A DNA stretch of 38,904 bases, from positions 1-38,904 of the forward strand of contig NZ_JAECZA010000037.1 in assembly GCF_016056275.1 (NCBI RefSeq). The letters run 5' to 3'. The translations under genes were made by a program, and so were the position numbers. The stretch is from Dendronalium phyllosphericum CENA369 (GTDB lineage: Bacteria > Cyanobacteriota > Cyanobacteriia > Cyanobacteriales > Nostocaceae). The notes below the pieces were generated by a model that was given only the letters and a program-made list of their open reading frames with translations, made no database searches and was not told the DNA's origin. This document shows positions 1-8,612 of the stretch, in pieces (position 1 is the first letter of the stretch; the number at the start of each line of letters is the position of its first letter).

Positions 1-30
1 CCCACACCCCACACCCCGCCCCAACGGGGC
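1..30. repeat. C-rich repeat with GCCCC/GGGGC hairpin
   Basis: The first bases repeat the unit CCCACAC and end in a perfect 5-bp hairpin, GCCCC (18-22) and GGGGC (26-30) with an AAC loop. It lies downstream of the minus-strand amylase. No T-tract follows on either strand, so it is not a standard intrinsic terminator. The ACACCCC unit recurs at 2517-2531. Confidence 0.5.
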
Positions 31-93
31 TTGGTCAACAGTCAACGACTTGAAGTACAATAATTTATTTTTTGGAGTTGCCTAAAACCTCCA

Positions 94-1572
94 CTACGAC
101 TTTGGAACCCACACAGAAACAGAACCAGCACTGCATCGAAAATCAGCCCAGCCTTCATCATTTGTTGTGATGGGTTCGCTGATATGTTCGGTGATGTCAA
201 TGTAAGTGCTGTTGGGTTGCCCAACTTCCATCCACTTAGTTCCCTCTCCTCCATTACTCAGAACAACCGCCATCCCGCCAGGATATTCTTCATTTCCTAA
301 GCGTGTCCAACCGATTGTATTAGCGTGGTCAAAATAATCGTATTGGTCGCCATAGGCATAGGTTTGACGAGCGTGCAAAAATTTATCAATTATCCATTGG
401 TGACTATCGAGCCAAATCTCATACTCATTGCCATCTGGGCCTTTATCCTTGTAATGAGCACCATAGTAATCGGCGTAGAAGATACAGGGATAACCTTCAC
501 TTCGCAGTAGGATCAACGCATAGGCTAACGGTTTAAACCAGCTTTCTACTACTGACTCCAACGATTGCAAAGGTTGAGAATCATGATTTTCAACTAAGGT
601 GACAGCTAAAGCAGGTTGCTGTTGCACCAAGGTGTTATCAAATATCTGCCGCATATCGTAGTCATTACCTTGTTTGCTGGCAGCACTAAAGTTATAGTGC
701 AATGGCGCATCAAACAGCAACACATCGCCACCGGTAAGGCTAATAAAATGGTGCAGCGCTTCAACTTCATAAGACCAATACTCACCGACGGCAAAGAGAT
801 TGCGACCTGCCTTTTGGCGACAGTGAACCAGCCATTCTGGGAAAAAGTTAGCTCTAACGTGTTTTACAGCATCAAAACGAAAGCCATCTATATCAGTGGT
901 TTCTACAAACCACTCACCCCAGCGATTCAACTCCTCGCGCACTTCTGGACTCTCCATATCCAGGTCGCACCCCATCAGATAATCGAAAGCGCCTTTTTCT
1001 AGGTCAACGTTATCGTCAAAATGTTTATCTTTGAATAGGTAAACTGCGTTCTCACCTTCGTTATAAACGTTGTAATCCACTGCATCGAAGTGCCACCAGT
1101 GCCATTCCATATCAGAGTATTTGCCTTGGCGGCCTGGAAACGTAAAGTGAGTCCAAACTTTAATCGTTTGCATCTCACCGATAGGCTCGTGGCGATTGTC
1201 TGGATTGTAGGGAGTTGCTTCTACTTCTTCGGCTTCGTCTGCACCTAACTTGTGGTTAAGAACAACATCAGCATAGACTCGAATGCCAGCAGCTTTTGCT
1301 GCTTTGATAGCAGCGATATACTCGTCTTTTGTGCCGTACTTTGTCCGAACCGAGCCTTTTTGATCGAACTCGCCTAGATCGTACATATCGTAGACTCCGT
1401 AGCCGACATCGTAGCCACCACCTGTGCCTTTATAGGCTGGGGGTAACCAAACAGATGTAACACCTGCATCAGCTAACTCTTGGGCTTTCTCTTTGAACTC
1501 ATTCCAAAGATTCCCATCTGGAGGGATATACCAATGGAAGTACTGCATCATCACGCCATTCAGTTGAGCCAT
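94..1572 (-). CDS. Cytoplasmic alpha-amylase, GH13
   Basis: Endo-hydrolase of alpha-1,4-glucan bonds, here probably of internal glycogen or maltodextrins since no signal peptide is present. All four GH13 signature regions are visible: DVVLNH (about 102-107), GFRFDAVKH with the Asp234 nucleophile, VGEYW with the Glu264 acid/base, and VENHDS with Asp331. The spacing closely matches liquefying Bacillus-type amylases (D231/E261/D328 in B. licheniformis), and 492 residues is the usual length. The start at 1572 is chosen because CAGGGATAGAC, a good Shine-Dalgarno region, stands just before its ATG; a 16-residue upstream extension to 1620 has no such support. It is a single-gene unit with the DUF1003 gene upstream on the same strand. 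Family assignment is firm; the physiological substrate is inferred. Confidence 0.95.
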   Translation of the reverse strand: MAQLNGVMMQYFHWYIPPDGNLWNEFKEKAQELADAGVTSVWLPPAYKGTGGGYDVGYGVYDMYDLGEFDQKGSVRTKYGTKDEYIAAIKAAKAAGIRVYADVVLNHKLGADEAEEVEATPYNPDNRHEPIGEMQTIKVWTHFTFPGRQGKYSDMEWHWWHFDAVDYNVYNEGENAVYLFKDKHFDDNVDLEKGAFDYLMGCDLDMESPEVREELNRWGEWFVETTDIDGFRFDAVKHVRANFFPEWLVHCRQKAGRNLFAVGEYWSYEVEALHHFISLTGGDVLLFDAPLHYNFSAASKQGNDYDMRQIFDNTLVQQQPALAVTLVENHDSQPLQSLESVVESWFKPLAYALILLRSEGYPCIFYADYYGAHYKDKGPDGNEYEIWLDSHQWIIDKFLHARQTYAYGDQYDYFDHANTIGWTRLGNEEYPGGMAVVLSNGGEGTKWMEVGQPNSTYIDITEHISEPITTNDEGWADFRCSAGSVSVWVPKS

Positions 1573-1684
1573 GTCTATCCCTGTAGTAAGATATACGAAT
1601 ATTTTTGATTTTTGACACAAAAACTATACTTGAAGTTTTATTTTATTTCTTTAAATAGAAACAAAAATCTACTATAAACGTTGA

Positions 1685-2287
1685 TTAACTCTGATTATTT
1701 TCTTCTGTGGATGAGAGTTCTTCAGCTAGGTTCTTCTGGAGTGCTTCTAATACCGCGATCGGGTCAGCTGGTTCCTGCATCAATTGGGCTTCATAATCAT
1801 GCCGATTGATGACATTAGGCAAATCGGTACGGAGTTCTTCTAATAGACTAATAATCTTGGCAATTTTTTGCTCGGAGAGCAAATTAAGTTGTAGCATCAA
1901 TTGCGCTCGCTGTTCGGCAAAGTTTTCTTGGCGAGTTTGTCGTACCAACACTCCAGTTGAAATCACCAATGCAGCTGCGTCTAAACCTTGACCAGACCAG
2001 CTAAACGAGGGCAGGTTGAATGGCAAAAAGCGATCGAAAAAACTGCCAAAAATCCAGATAGCCAGTATGACTAGCAAACTATACAGAAATGTCGATCGCC
2101 CAAAGAATGTAGCGATCGCTTCTAGTATCCGCTGGTGCGTGGGAATATCTCGAACTTCCTGGGTATGAAGCAAACTAATCGCTTCAATATTTTTGGCGAT
2201 CGGGTCTGGTAATGGAGCCGTAATCACTTGATTTCGAGAAGCTTTGAGCTTGAGTTCGTTAGCTGTGTCGTCCGTGTTGTGCTTCAT
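1685..2287 (-). CDS. DUF1003 membrane protein
   Basis: A 200-residue membrane protein of the DUF1003 family. Two hydrophobic segments, roughly 67-85 and 100-116, follow an N-terminal cytosolic stretch (TPLHTQEVRDIP-like region before TM1). After the second segment comes the family's characteristic RQTRQENFAEQRAQLMLQ run, a basic and amphipathic helix, and then an acidic C-terminus that probably forms coiled coil. The function of the family is not established. The ATG at 2287 is preferred over the upstream Met at 2401 because AGGGG lies about 8 bases before it and the 38 extra residues are basic, Cys-containing and unlike the family. It is transcribed away from the DUF4912 gene across an 840-bp gap. 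Confidence 0.85.
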   Translation of the reverse strand: MKHNTDDTANELKLKASRNQVITAPLPDPIAKNIEAISLLHTQEVRDIPTHQRILEAIATFFGRSTFLYSLLVILAIWIFGSFFDRFLPFNLPSFSWSGQGLDAAALVISTGVLVRQTRQENFAEQRAQLMLQLNLLSEQKIAKIISLLEELRTDLPNVINRHDYEAQLMQEPADPIAVLEALQKNLAEELSSTEENNQS

Positions 2288-2482
2288 ACCGCAACCCCTG
2301 AATCTAGATGTTACTCGATTATTGCTTATCTTCTGATGTTGTCGGCAAATGGATTTCAAAGGTCTGAAAAGCTGATTGCACCGCCGTTTGCTCCTTTCCA
2401 TTTCTTCCTCTTTGCTCTTCTGCCCCTCTCACCATCTGACTTTTCACGGGAAATCCTCAAATCCTCGTTAAGGCTGGGGGTA

Positions 2483-2531
2483 GGGTGTAGGGTGTAGGGA
2501 AAACAAGAAAGCCTGACTACACCCCACACCC
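2483..2531. repeat. Inverted GGTGTAG repeat
   Basis: Two tandem GGTGTAG heptamers (2484-2497) are followed, after 19 bases, by an inverted copy at 2517-2531. The two 15-base arms (2483-2497 and 2517-2531) match at 14 of 15 positions, so transcripts in either direction could form a long hairpin. There is no T-tract. The unit resembles the ACACCCC repeat at the window start. Confidence 0.6.
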
Positions 2532-2624
2532 ACTGACTTTTCCACATACCGTGAAAAGTCAGAACTTAGTATCAGCACTCAGTTTATCTCTGGGGATCTG
2601 CATCTTTGCGCCTTTCTGCTCAAT

Positions 2625-2694
2625 TGTCATTAAGCTATGACATTGACCGGATTTCAAAAGATGTTGCGAGTCCCAAAAGTCATGAAATAATGAC
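2625..2694. promoter_or_regulatory. Pair of GTCAT-N6-ATGAC dyads
   Basis: Site 1 is TGTCAT-N6-ATGACA at 2625-2642. Site 2 is GTCAT-N6-ATGAC at 2679-2694. Their centres are 53 bp apart, about five helical turns, as expected for dimers bound on one face of DNA. They lie between divergent genes and could serve either. The regulator is unknown; neither site is an NtcA box (GTA-N8-TAC). Confidence 0.4.
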
Positions 2695-2971
2695 AAAACG
2701 ATCCCGAATCGCTGATAAATTCGTGAACAAGTCAAAAAAATGCCTGTAGACCCCTTGATCCCAACGTAGGGTTACTTGTTAGTATTTATTCATCAACAAG
2801 GACTCCTGCGATCCCAAAGAAATGCTAATTTTGGCATCAATAAGGAATTGAAAGGGAGTGACCCTGAATTTAAAAACCGACTAAAAAACTTAAAATCAGC
2901 GAGCAGTTAACAGCGAACGATTATCAGGCAAATGGCGCGGAATGCTTAACCCATAGCCAATTACAAGCTGA

Positions 2972-3001
2972 TAACTAATAACTAATAACTGATAACTGAT
3001 A
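2972..3001. repeat. Heptameric tandem repeat TAACTAA/TAACTGA
   Basis: Two TAACTAA units (2972-2985) are followed by two TAACTGA units (2986-2999) and a partial copy. Such heptameric short tandem repeats are typical of heterocystous cyanobacteria. Confidence 0.85.
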
Positions 3002-3127
3002 AATGTTAAAAACTGGGCAACACCAGGAGTCAGGAATAAGAAATTCATCTGGGGTGGATGACATTTTGTACAGCATTCTTTAACCCGGGGAAATCATTTA
3101 CCTTTCAAACTACTGGAGGCCAAATAT

Positions 3128-4390
3128 ATGGCAAAAGAACGCCCACCGCTAGAAGAGATGACATTACGGCAACTACGTAGAGTTGCTAGCGAATGTAGTA
3201 TCTCAAGATACAGTAGAATGCGTAAATCTCAACTGCTGGCAGCGATTCAAGAAGTCCAGCGCAGCAAAGTTTCGCTTAGTCCATCTCGTTCACTGGAGGC
3301 ACAAGAAACTGTGGAAGCCGCAAAATTTGAATTAGGACAAGAAGACCGTAACGGTGGCTCCCTGGCTGATGTTGATGAAGGACTCGCAGATTTGCCACTA
3401 GGTTACGGTGAAAGCCGAATTGTACTTTTACCGCGCGATCCTCAGTGGGCTTATACCTACTGGGATGTTCCCAACGAACATAAAGAAGAATTACGTCGGC
3501 AAGGCGGACAGCAGTTGGCACTGCGGATCTACGATGTCACCGACATTAGTCTCGATCTCCAAAGCCCTCACAGCATCCAGGAATATCCTGCTGATGAACT
3601 AGCGAGAGAATGGTACATACCAGTTCCAGTGAGCGATCGCGATTATGTAATTGATATTGGCTACCGTGCTGTTGATGGTCGTTGGTTGGTATTAGCTCGT
3701 TCCGCTCGCGTACACATTCCTCCGGTTTATCCCTCCGACTGGATCGAAGATGTCTTCGTCTCTGTTAATTTTGAGGAAGACTTGCGTAGTAAGACTGTCT
3801 ACGAATTAGTTCCTCCTGCCAAGAAGATTGCAGCAACAGCTACAGCAGCAGCTACAGCTGGTGCAAACGGCAACCCCATTTACGACCAAATCTTTGGTTT
3901 AGCCGAATCTGCCGAAGCACAACGCGTTGCTGGTTCTCTCTTCGGTTCCCAGCAGCAAGTACCCGGTTTGGCACGTCCCGAAGAAGCTATCAGCTCCTAC
4001 ATCTTCCCATCTGGTGTGGGTATGTGGGCAGTTCCGACTACGTCTGGTTTAACCATGTCCGGTGTAGGAATGTCGGGTGTTGGTTTCTCGGCTTCCGCCG
4101 TACCAGTGCGTCCGCGCCAATTCTGGTTAATTGCCGATGCTGAATTGATTGTCTACGGCGCAACCGAACCCGATGCCACTGTCACAATTGGCGGTCGTCC
4201 AATTAAGCTGAATCCAGATGGTACATTCCGCTTCCAAATGTCCTTCCAAGACGGTTTAATTGACTATCCAATTGTGGCTGTTGCTGCCGATGGCGAACAA
4301 ACACGCTCAATTCAAATGAAGTTCAATCGTGAGACACCATCTCGAAATACCAACACTAAAGAAGAAGCTGTTGTAGAATGGTTTTCTTAA
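3128..4390 (+). CDS. DUF4912 domain protein
   Basis: A 420-residue soluble protein widespread in cyanobacteria but of unknown function. Residues about 8-44 form a Rho-N/SAP-like helical region (LRQLRRVASE...SRMRKSQLLAAI), a fold often linked to nucleic-acid binding. Residues about 91-215 are the DUF4912 domain, with LLPRDPQWAYTYWDVP and a beta-rich core. An Ala-rich and Gly/Ser-rich linker (about 235-325) leads to an Ig-like C-terminal unit (about 330-400, GATEPDATVTIGG). The ATG at 3128 has GGAGG about 9 bases upstream. The gene ends at an intrinsic terminator (4446-4476). Family placement is firm; a regulatory or nucleoid-related role would be inference only. Confidence 0.85.
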   Translation: MAKERPPLEEMTLRQLRRVASECSISRYSRMRKSQLLAAIQEVQRSKVSLSPSRSLEAQETVEAAKFELGQEDRNGGSLADVDEGLADLPLGYGESRIVLLPRDPQWAYTYWDVPNEHKEELRRQGGQQLALRIYDVTDISLDLQSPHSIQEYPADELAREWYIPVPVSDRDYVIDIGYRAVDGRWLVLARSARVHIPPVYPSDWIEDVFVSVNFEEDLRSKTVYELVPPAKKIAATATAAATAGANGNPIYDQIFGLAESAEAQRVAGSLFGSQQQVPGLARPEEAISSYIFPSGVGMWAVPTTSGLTMSGVGMSGVGFSASAVPVRPRQFWLIADAELIVYGATEPDATVTIGGRPIKLNPDGTFRFQMSFQDGLIDYPIVAVAADGEQTRSIQMKFNRETPSRNTNTKEEAVVEWFS

Positions 4391-4445
4391 ACAGCAAATG
4401 ATTATGGATGTTAGATAACCCCAGATTGAAATATTGAATTATTCC

Positions 4446-4476
4446 CCGCTATAGTCTTTCTTATAGCGGTTTTTTT
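4446..4476 (+). terminator. Intrinsic terminator after DUF4912 gene
   Basis: Perfect 8-bp stem CCGCTATA (4446-4453) with TATAGCGG (4462-4469), an 8-base loop, and seven consecutive T (4470-4476). It ends only 7 bases before the next ATG at 4484, so it may also act as an attenuator or leader hairpin for that gene. Confidence 0.85.
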
Positions 4477-4483
4477 ACTTCTT

Positions 4484-5413
4484 ATGAAGATGTCTGTCAA
4501 AAAAATAGGTTTTTTAGCTGTATTTACAATTACTATCGGTTTATTATCTGGTTGTAAAGAAATTGAGGCAAATTCAGCGCCGAAACTATCTAAAACTTGT
4601 CTTGGTGAAGATCCTAAATTCAGTATTGAATTTTTCCAAACCAACGATCGAGGCGAAAAATATGCCAAAGGTATTAACCATGCGATTATTTTTAATCCTA
4701 AATCAGCATTATTAGATTTTAAAGTAAATGTTGGTTTATCTCATAAACTTTATGCAAAAGATGCTAGAGGGAATTTTCGTAGAGAATATATACCAAAACA
4801 ATTTCATGAAATTATCGCAGATGAAAATTCCACATTAGCAGGACAAAGACCGCTAGCAGCAATTAACGCAGACTATATAGGTACTGACAATAAACCACAA
4901 GGCTTAAATATTTCTCGTGGGGTAGATTATTCAGGAGCCTTTAAAAATAGGCGTTCTTCTTTTGGTATTTCTGGCGGTAAACCTGAAGAAAGAAAAGCGA
5001 CTATCCAGGCTGGTAGAAGAGAAGCAAATATTCTCAACTACAATTTGGTAGGAGGTAATGGCAGATTCTACCGTCAGGGTAAATTTAAAGATATTTGTGA
5101 GGATTTAGGAGAATTTGCCTGTAAACAAGCGACTAATCGCTCAATGGTAGCTATTACTAATAAAGGTTATGTGATTCTGTTAGTGAATGACTCCAAAGCT
5201 TCTAATATTGAACTTTCTCCAGTTAATCAAGAATTACTTCCAGATAAGTTTGATGATGTTCTAGAAGGGATTGCTCGGATTAACTGTTTGGGTAAGATTG
5301 AAGAAGGAATGTTATTTGATGGTGGGATGTCTCCAGGATTGTATTACAATCAAAAAACGTATGTAGAAAACTTTGGGCCAATTGGTTCAGTATTTTTGAT
5401 TTATAAAAAATAA
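4484..5413 (+). CDS. Phosphodiester glycosidase (NAGPA)-like lipoprotein
   Basis: A 309-residue exported protein of the NAGPA/DUF2233 family. The family includes the eukaryotic enzyme that removes GlcNAc from GlcNAc-phosphomannose; bacterial members are thought to act on sugar phosphodiesters in envelope polymers. A hydrophobic signal (about 7-20) runs into the lipobox LSGC with Cys24, predicting a lipid anchor. Family landmarks are AAINADYI (about 123-130), RSMVAITNKGY (about 218-228) and FDGGMSPGLYYN (near 278-289), the last matching the conserved DGG-S segment. A second ATG at 4490 is preceded by GAAG and could be the true start. The ATG sits 7 bases after a terminator T-tract, leaving no room for a promoter of its own downstream of it. 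The substrate is unknown. Confidence 0.75.
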   Translation: MKMSVKKIGFLAVFTITIGLLSGCKEIEANSAPKLSKTCLGEDPKFSIEFFQTNDRGEKYAKGINHAIIFNPKSALLDFKVNVGLSHKLYAKDARGNFRREYIPKQFHEIIADENSTLAGQRPLAAINADYIGTDNKPQGLNISRGVDYSGAFKNRRSSFGISGGKPEERKATIQAGRREANILNYNLVGGNGRFYRQGKFKDICEDLGEFACKQATNRSMVAITNKGYVILLVNDSKASNIELSPVNQELLPDKFDDVLEGIARINCLGKIEEGMLFDGGMSPGLYYNQKTYVENFGPIGSVFLIYKK

Positions 5414-5509
5414 TTCTAGTTAAAAATCGAAATCTTAGGAAAAAAGACATCATCGAAAGCAAGAAGTAGCTAAAATAATTAAATATCCAATAAAACTTAG
5501 TTTTTAATG

Positions 5510-5528
5510 AGCGAGGAATCGCTTTTTT
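5510..5528 (+). terminator. Short GNRA-loop terminator
   Basis: Stem AGCGA (5510-5514) pairs with TCGCT (5519-5523) across a GGAA tetraloop of GNRA type, followed by a six-T run (5523-5528). It lies about 100 bases after the lipoprotein gene and is short but well formed. Confidence 0.5.
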
Positions 5529-5592
5529 AGGTTTATCAAAACTAAAACCCTGACTACAAAGCTAATTTTGTTTAGGCTTAAATACTTACAAT

Positions 5593-5631
5593 TTTATGGT
5601 GCTGTAGCGATCGCTGTCGCCTCACCATAAA
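5593..5631. repeat. Inverted repeat TTTATGGTG around a HIP1 site
   Basis: Perfect 9-bp arms TTTATGGTG (5593-5601) and CACCATAAA (5623-5631) enclose a 21-base centre that itself carries the AGCGATCGCT palindrome. It lies 65 bp upstream of the 5696 gene. No T-tract follows. It could be an operator, an RNA structure or a relic repeat. Confidence 0.45.
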
Positions 5632-5695
5632 GTTTATCGGTTCAATCTGGAAACTTTGATTTTTTTACTTAAGTTAAGAATTTTGGATAGGGGTA

Positions 5696-6592
5696 ATGAA
5701 AACGATCGCTACACTTTTTAGTGAAGAACGCAACCAACTTCAGACAGAAATTGATAACTTAACCGACATAGAGCAGATAGTTAAGCTGGTGCAAAACCGA
5801 CTCGATAATTTAGAAAGAATTTACATTAGCGAACTAAATCTGACTCAAGTCCGTTTGGCTGCGTTTTTCTTGGATATGCTGCGCCAATCGATCGCTAGTT
5901 TGACAGCGGCTAACTTGCAAAAAGTCGCTCTAACAGAGCAAAAGCAAATTACTCACTTAACTACAAACTTTTCTCCTAACAGATTAATTCTGAAATTACT
6001 CAAGGCACTGATTTATATAGGTATTTTAGGTTGGTTGTTTTATTTAACTCAAACTACTCCAGGTGCTTGGATGGCTATTTTGCTAGCTTCTGTACTTGTG
6101 GGGTTAGAAGTTGTGCTGCAACTCGATAAAAATAATTCAACATCTCCCGAACCATTGGAATTAGCTCAACCTATCCTGCGAGTTGATAGCAAAATCCTTT
6201 TAGACAATCTTACTGATGCTCTCAACACCATCGACCTAGCAGTTGCTAGATTTGAAGAAGTAAACAAACACCAAAGCGATCGCGGCGTAGAAGAACTACC
6301 AGAACTCTTGAATTTTATTCAACGCTTAGTAGGCGCATCATTTCTCGACAAACCCCAAATGGTCAACGAACTAGCAAAACTTTTGCCACAGATTTTAATG
6401 TCTCAGGGAATTCGCACGCAAAATTATCAACCAAAAGATCCTCTCAGCCATCGGGAATATTTTAACTTCGAGCCAAGCATCGACCCATCTACCAAAGATT
6501 ACGTTACTATAACTCCTGCTTTATTGAAAGGCGATCGCTTGCTCAGACCTGGTCGCGTAATTGAGCCAGCGTATTCCGAGGCTAGAGAATAA
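5696..6592 (+). CDS. Unrecognised two-TM protein partnered with Hsp70-like ATPase
   Basis: I do not recognise this 298-residue family. Residues 1-95 are helical and heptad-like, consistent with coiled coil. Two hydrophobic segments (about 102-118 and 123-141) form a hairpin, so both termini should be cytosolic. Residues about 150-298 are helical, ending in a polar region (NYQPKDPLSHREYFNFEPS...). Only 14 bp separate it from the Hsp70-like ATPase gene, so the two are almost certainly co-transcribed. The likely reading, by inference, is a membrane receptor, scaffold or cofactor for that ATPase. A HIP1 site lies within the gene. No catalytic motif is visible. Confidence 0.75.
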   Translation: MKTIATLFSEERNQLQTEIDNLTDIEQIVKLVQNRLDNLERIYISELNLTQVRLAAFFLDMLRQSIASLTAANLQKVALTEQKQITHLTTNFSPNRLILKLLKALIYIGILGWLFYLTQTTPGAWMAILLASVLVGLEVVLQLDKNNSTSPEPLELAQPILRVDSKILLDNLTDALNTIDLAVARFEEVNKHQSDRGVEELPELLNFIQRLVGASFLDKPQMVNELAKLLPQILMSQGIRTQNYQPKDPLSHREYFNFEPSIDPSTKDYVTITPALLKGDRLLRPGRVIEPAYSEARE

Positions 6593-6606
6593 CAAATAAT
6601 AAGAAT

Positions 6607-8529
6607 ATGGAAATTTTAGAAACAATCGGTTTTGATTTGGGACACGGCGAAACATCTGTAGCTAAAGCTATAGTAGAGAGCATCGAACCTCCGCAGATGC
6701 TAGAAATTAATAATAAAAAGAACCAAATCACGGCTCTGGGCTGGCATCCTCAACTCGGTTATCTTGTCGGAGAGCAAGCATTAATTCAAGCTGGCGTTAC
6801 TCAGCTGGCAATCTCTTTCAAACAAAAACCAAATAACGACTCCAAATATCGAGAAACAATTAGCACTTTTGTTGCCACTTACTACCACCTTTTAAAAGAA
6901 AGTAAACAAATTGAAGGTAATGAAAGTAGCTATTTTTACGTTGGTTGTCCTTCCGGATGGTCAGTTCCCGAACGCGAAGAATACCAAAAGTTACTTCAAC
7001 AAGCCGGCATTCCTCAATTGAATGTTGTACCCGAATCGCGGGCTGCTTTTATGCAAGCCAAGGAAGCCGGCAAGCTAGAGTATGAAAAACTTCTTTCATC
7101 AGTGCTAATTGTTGATATTGGTTCTTCAACCACAGATTTTACTTTAGTTAAAAGCTTAGAAGAAATCCCCATAGATTTTGGTAGTAATGCTTTGGGAGCA
7201 TCGCTAATTGAAAAAGCTATTTTTGAGCGGACTCTTGCCAAACACGAACAAAAGGCATTACTAGAAAAAGTATTTTTAGAATATCCCCATCATCAAGCGC
7301 GTTGCGAACTTGCCTGCCGTAAAACTAAAGAAGATTACTTTTCTAACGAACAGCTATATAACGACCCGCAAACCTTTGCCCGTGGTTTTGAGTCTATTAA
7401 CGAACAAATTTATTTTATTCCCCAAGTTAATAAATTAACTATGGAGGAAATCTTGAATCAACCCTTGCCTGAACTAGGGCAAAAAAGTTGGGTGCGATCG
7501 TTTCGTTCGGCTTTAAACGAAGCGAAAGCAAATCTCGATCAACTTGGCATTGTGCCGAAACTAGTGCTGATGACTGGTGGTGCATCTCGGATGAAGTTTA
7601 CACACCAAATTTCTCAAGAAATCTTTAACGACCCAGAAACACTTCTGCGTCCCGATCCCGAACCAGAACGTTGCATTGCCTTGGGTTTAGCGCGAGTCGG
7701 ACGATGGGATCTGCGTGCTACTGCCTTTAAACAAGAAGTTAATCAGTTATTAGACTCAAACAAGCTCAAACAATTAATAGAAAAGCATATTCCAGAGTTA
7801 ATTGAATTATTGACTCAACCACTGGCAGAGAGTTTGATTAAGAACGCAGTGAAACCAGGATTAAAAGATTGGCAAAAAAACCAAATCCGGACTTTAGCCG
7901 ATTTAGAAATATCTATGAAAAGTCGGGCAGAGCAATGGCTTCAAGGCGATATTGTTCAGCAGATAATTAACAATCAATGCATCAATTGGTTTAACAATAA
8001 AATCCAACCCGATTTAGCCGCAGAAACCGACCCAATATGCCGCAAGTTTCAAATACCTAGAAGTAGTTTGAGATTTGAAGATAGTATCGACCCAGCTTTT
8101 GTTAACCCAGAGTTACGAATTGGAGATGCTATCCTTGCCGATACAGTAGCATTTATTGTCAATGTATTAATTGGTGGTGGCACTGTGGCTAGTATTATCA
8201 CTTTAATACTAACTGGACACTTGACTTGGCCGATCGCATTGGTATATGGAGCTTCAGTTGTGGCAGCGGGAATGGAGCTAAATCGTAAAAATGTCCAAGA
8301 GGTAATCAAGACAAATGTCGATATTCCCGGTTGGGTTCGTTCTAGCTTTTTGAGTGACAAAAAAATCGACGATATGGGCGAACAAATTAAGCCTGAGTTA
8401 GAAAAGGTGCTTCGAGAACAACTAATAGCGAATCAAGAAGCTTTTGACAAACTAATTGCTAAAGTTGGACAGGGGTTGCAAAAAGCACTTTCTACCAAAG
8501 TTCAAGAAGCAATAATTTTGATTCAATAA
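6607..8529 (+). CDS. Membrane-anchored Hsp70/actin-fold ATPase
   Basis: A 640-residue protein whose first ~370 residues match the Hsp70/ParM nucleotide-binding fold: phosphate-1 loop GFDLGHGETS (8-17), an Hsp70-like connecting segment (GCPSGWSVPERE, then VVPESRAAF near 140-148, analogous to INEPTAAA), phosphate-2 loop VDIGSSTTD (169-177) and adenosine motif LMTGGASRM (321-329). The canonical substrate-binding domain is absent. Instead a long helical region (about 370-510) leads to a Gly-rich membrane hairpin (about 514-556) and an amphipathic C-terminal tail. It follows the two-TM protein gene by 14 bp with only a weak Shine-Dalgarno. The ATPase fold is well supported; its role (chaperone, filament or membrane remodelling) is not known. 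Confidence 0.75.
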   Translation: MEILETIGFDLGHGETSVAKAIVESIEPPQMLEINNKKNQITALGWHPQLGYLVGEQALIQAGVTQLAISFKQKPNNDSKYRETISTFVATYYHLLKESKQIEGNESSYFYVGCPSGWSVPEREEYQKLLQQAGIPQLNVVPESRAAFMQAKEAGKLEYEKLLSSVLIVDIGSSTTDFTLVKSLEEIPIDFGSNALGASLIEKAIFERTLAKHEQKALLEKVFLEYPHHQARCELACRKTKEDYFSNEQLYNDPQTFARGFESINEQIYFIPQVNKLTMEEILNQPLPELGQKSWVRSFRSALNEAKANLDQLGIVPKLVLMTGGASRMKFTHQISQEIFNDPETLLRPDPEPERCIALGLARVGRWDLRATAFKQEVNQLLDSNKLKQLIEKHIPELIELLTQPLAESLIKNAVKPGLKDWQKNQIRTLADLEISMKSRAEQWLQGDIVQQIINNQCINWFNNKIQPDLAAETDPICRKFQIPRSSLRFEDSIDPAFVNPELRIGDAILADTVAFIVNVLIGGGTVASIITLILTGHLTWPIALVYGASVVAAGMELNRKNVQEVIKTNVDIPGWVRSSFLSDKKIDDMGEQIKPELEKVLREQLIANQEAFDKLIAKVGQGLQKALSTKVQEAIILIQ

Positions 8530-8612
8530 AGTGTATTTATGCGAACCTGAAATTTTGCACCAGTCTTAACAACTGCATTTAGAGTTTAAATAATTAAAAT
8601 TCAAGTGCATAA

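Larger units (their letters stand above)
2288..3127. other. Long divergent intergenic region
   Basis: This 840-bp gap separates the divergent DUF1003 and DUF4912 genes. It holds no convincing gene. It contains a GGTGTAG repeat with its inverted copy (2483-2531), two dyads of the form GTCAT-N6-ATGAC (2625-2694), and a tandem heptamer (2972-3001). A Shine-Dalgarno GGAG at about 3115 belongs to the DUF4912 gene. Confidence 0.7.

Noticed and set aside
1573-1620. N-terminal 16-residue extension of the amylase
   Set aside because: The internal ATG at 1572 has a good ribosome site and matches the normal start of the family; the extension is not supported.
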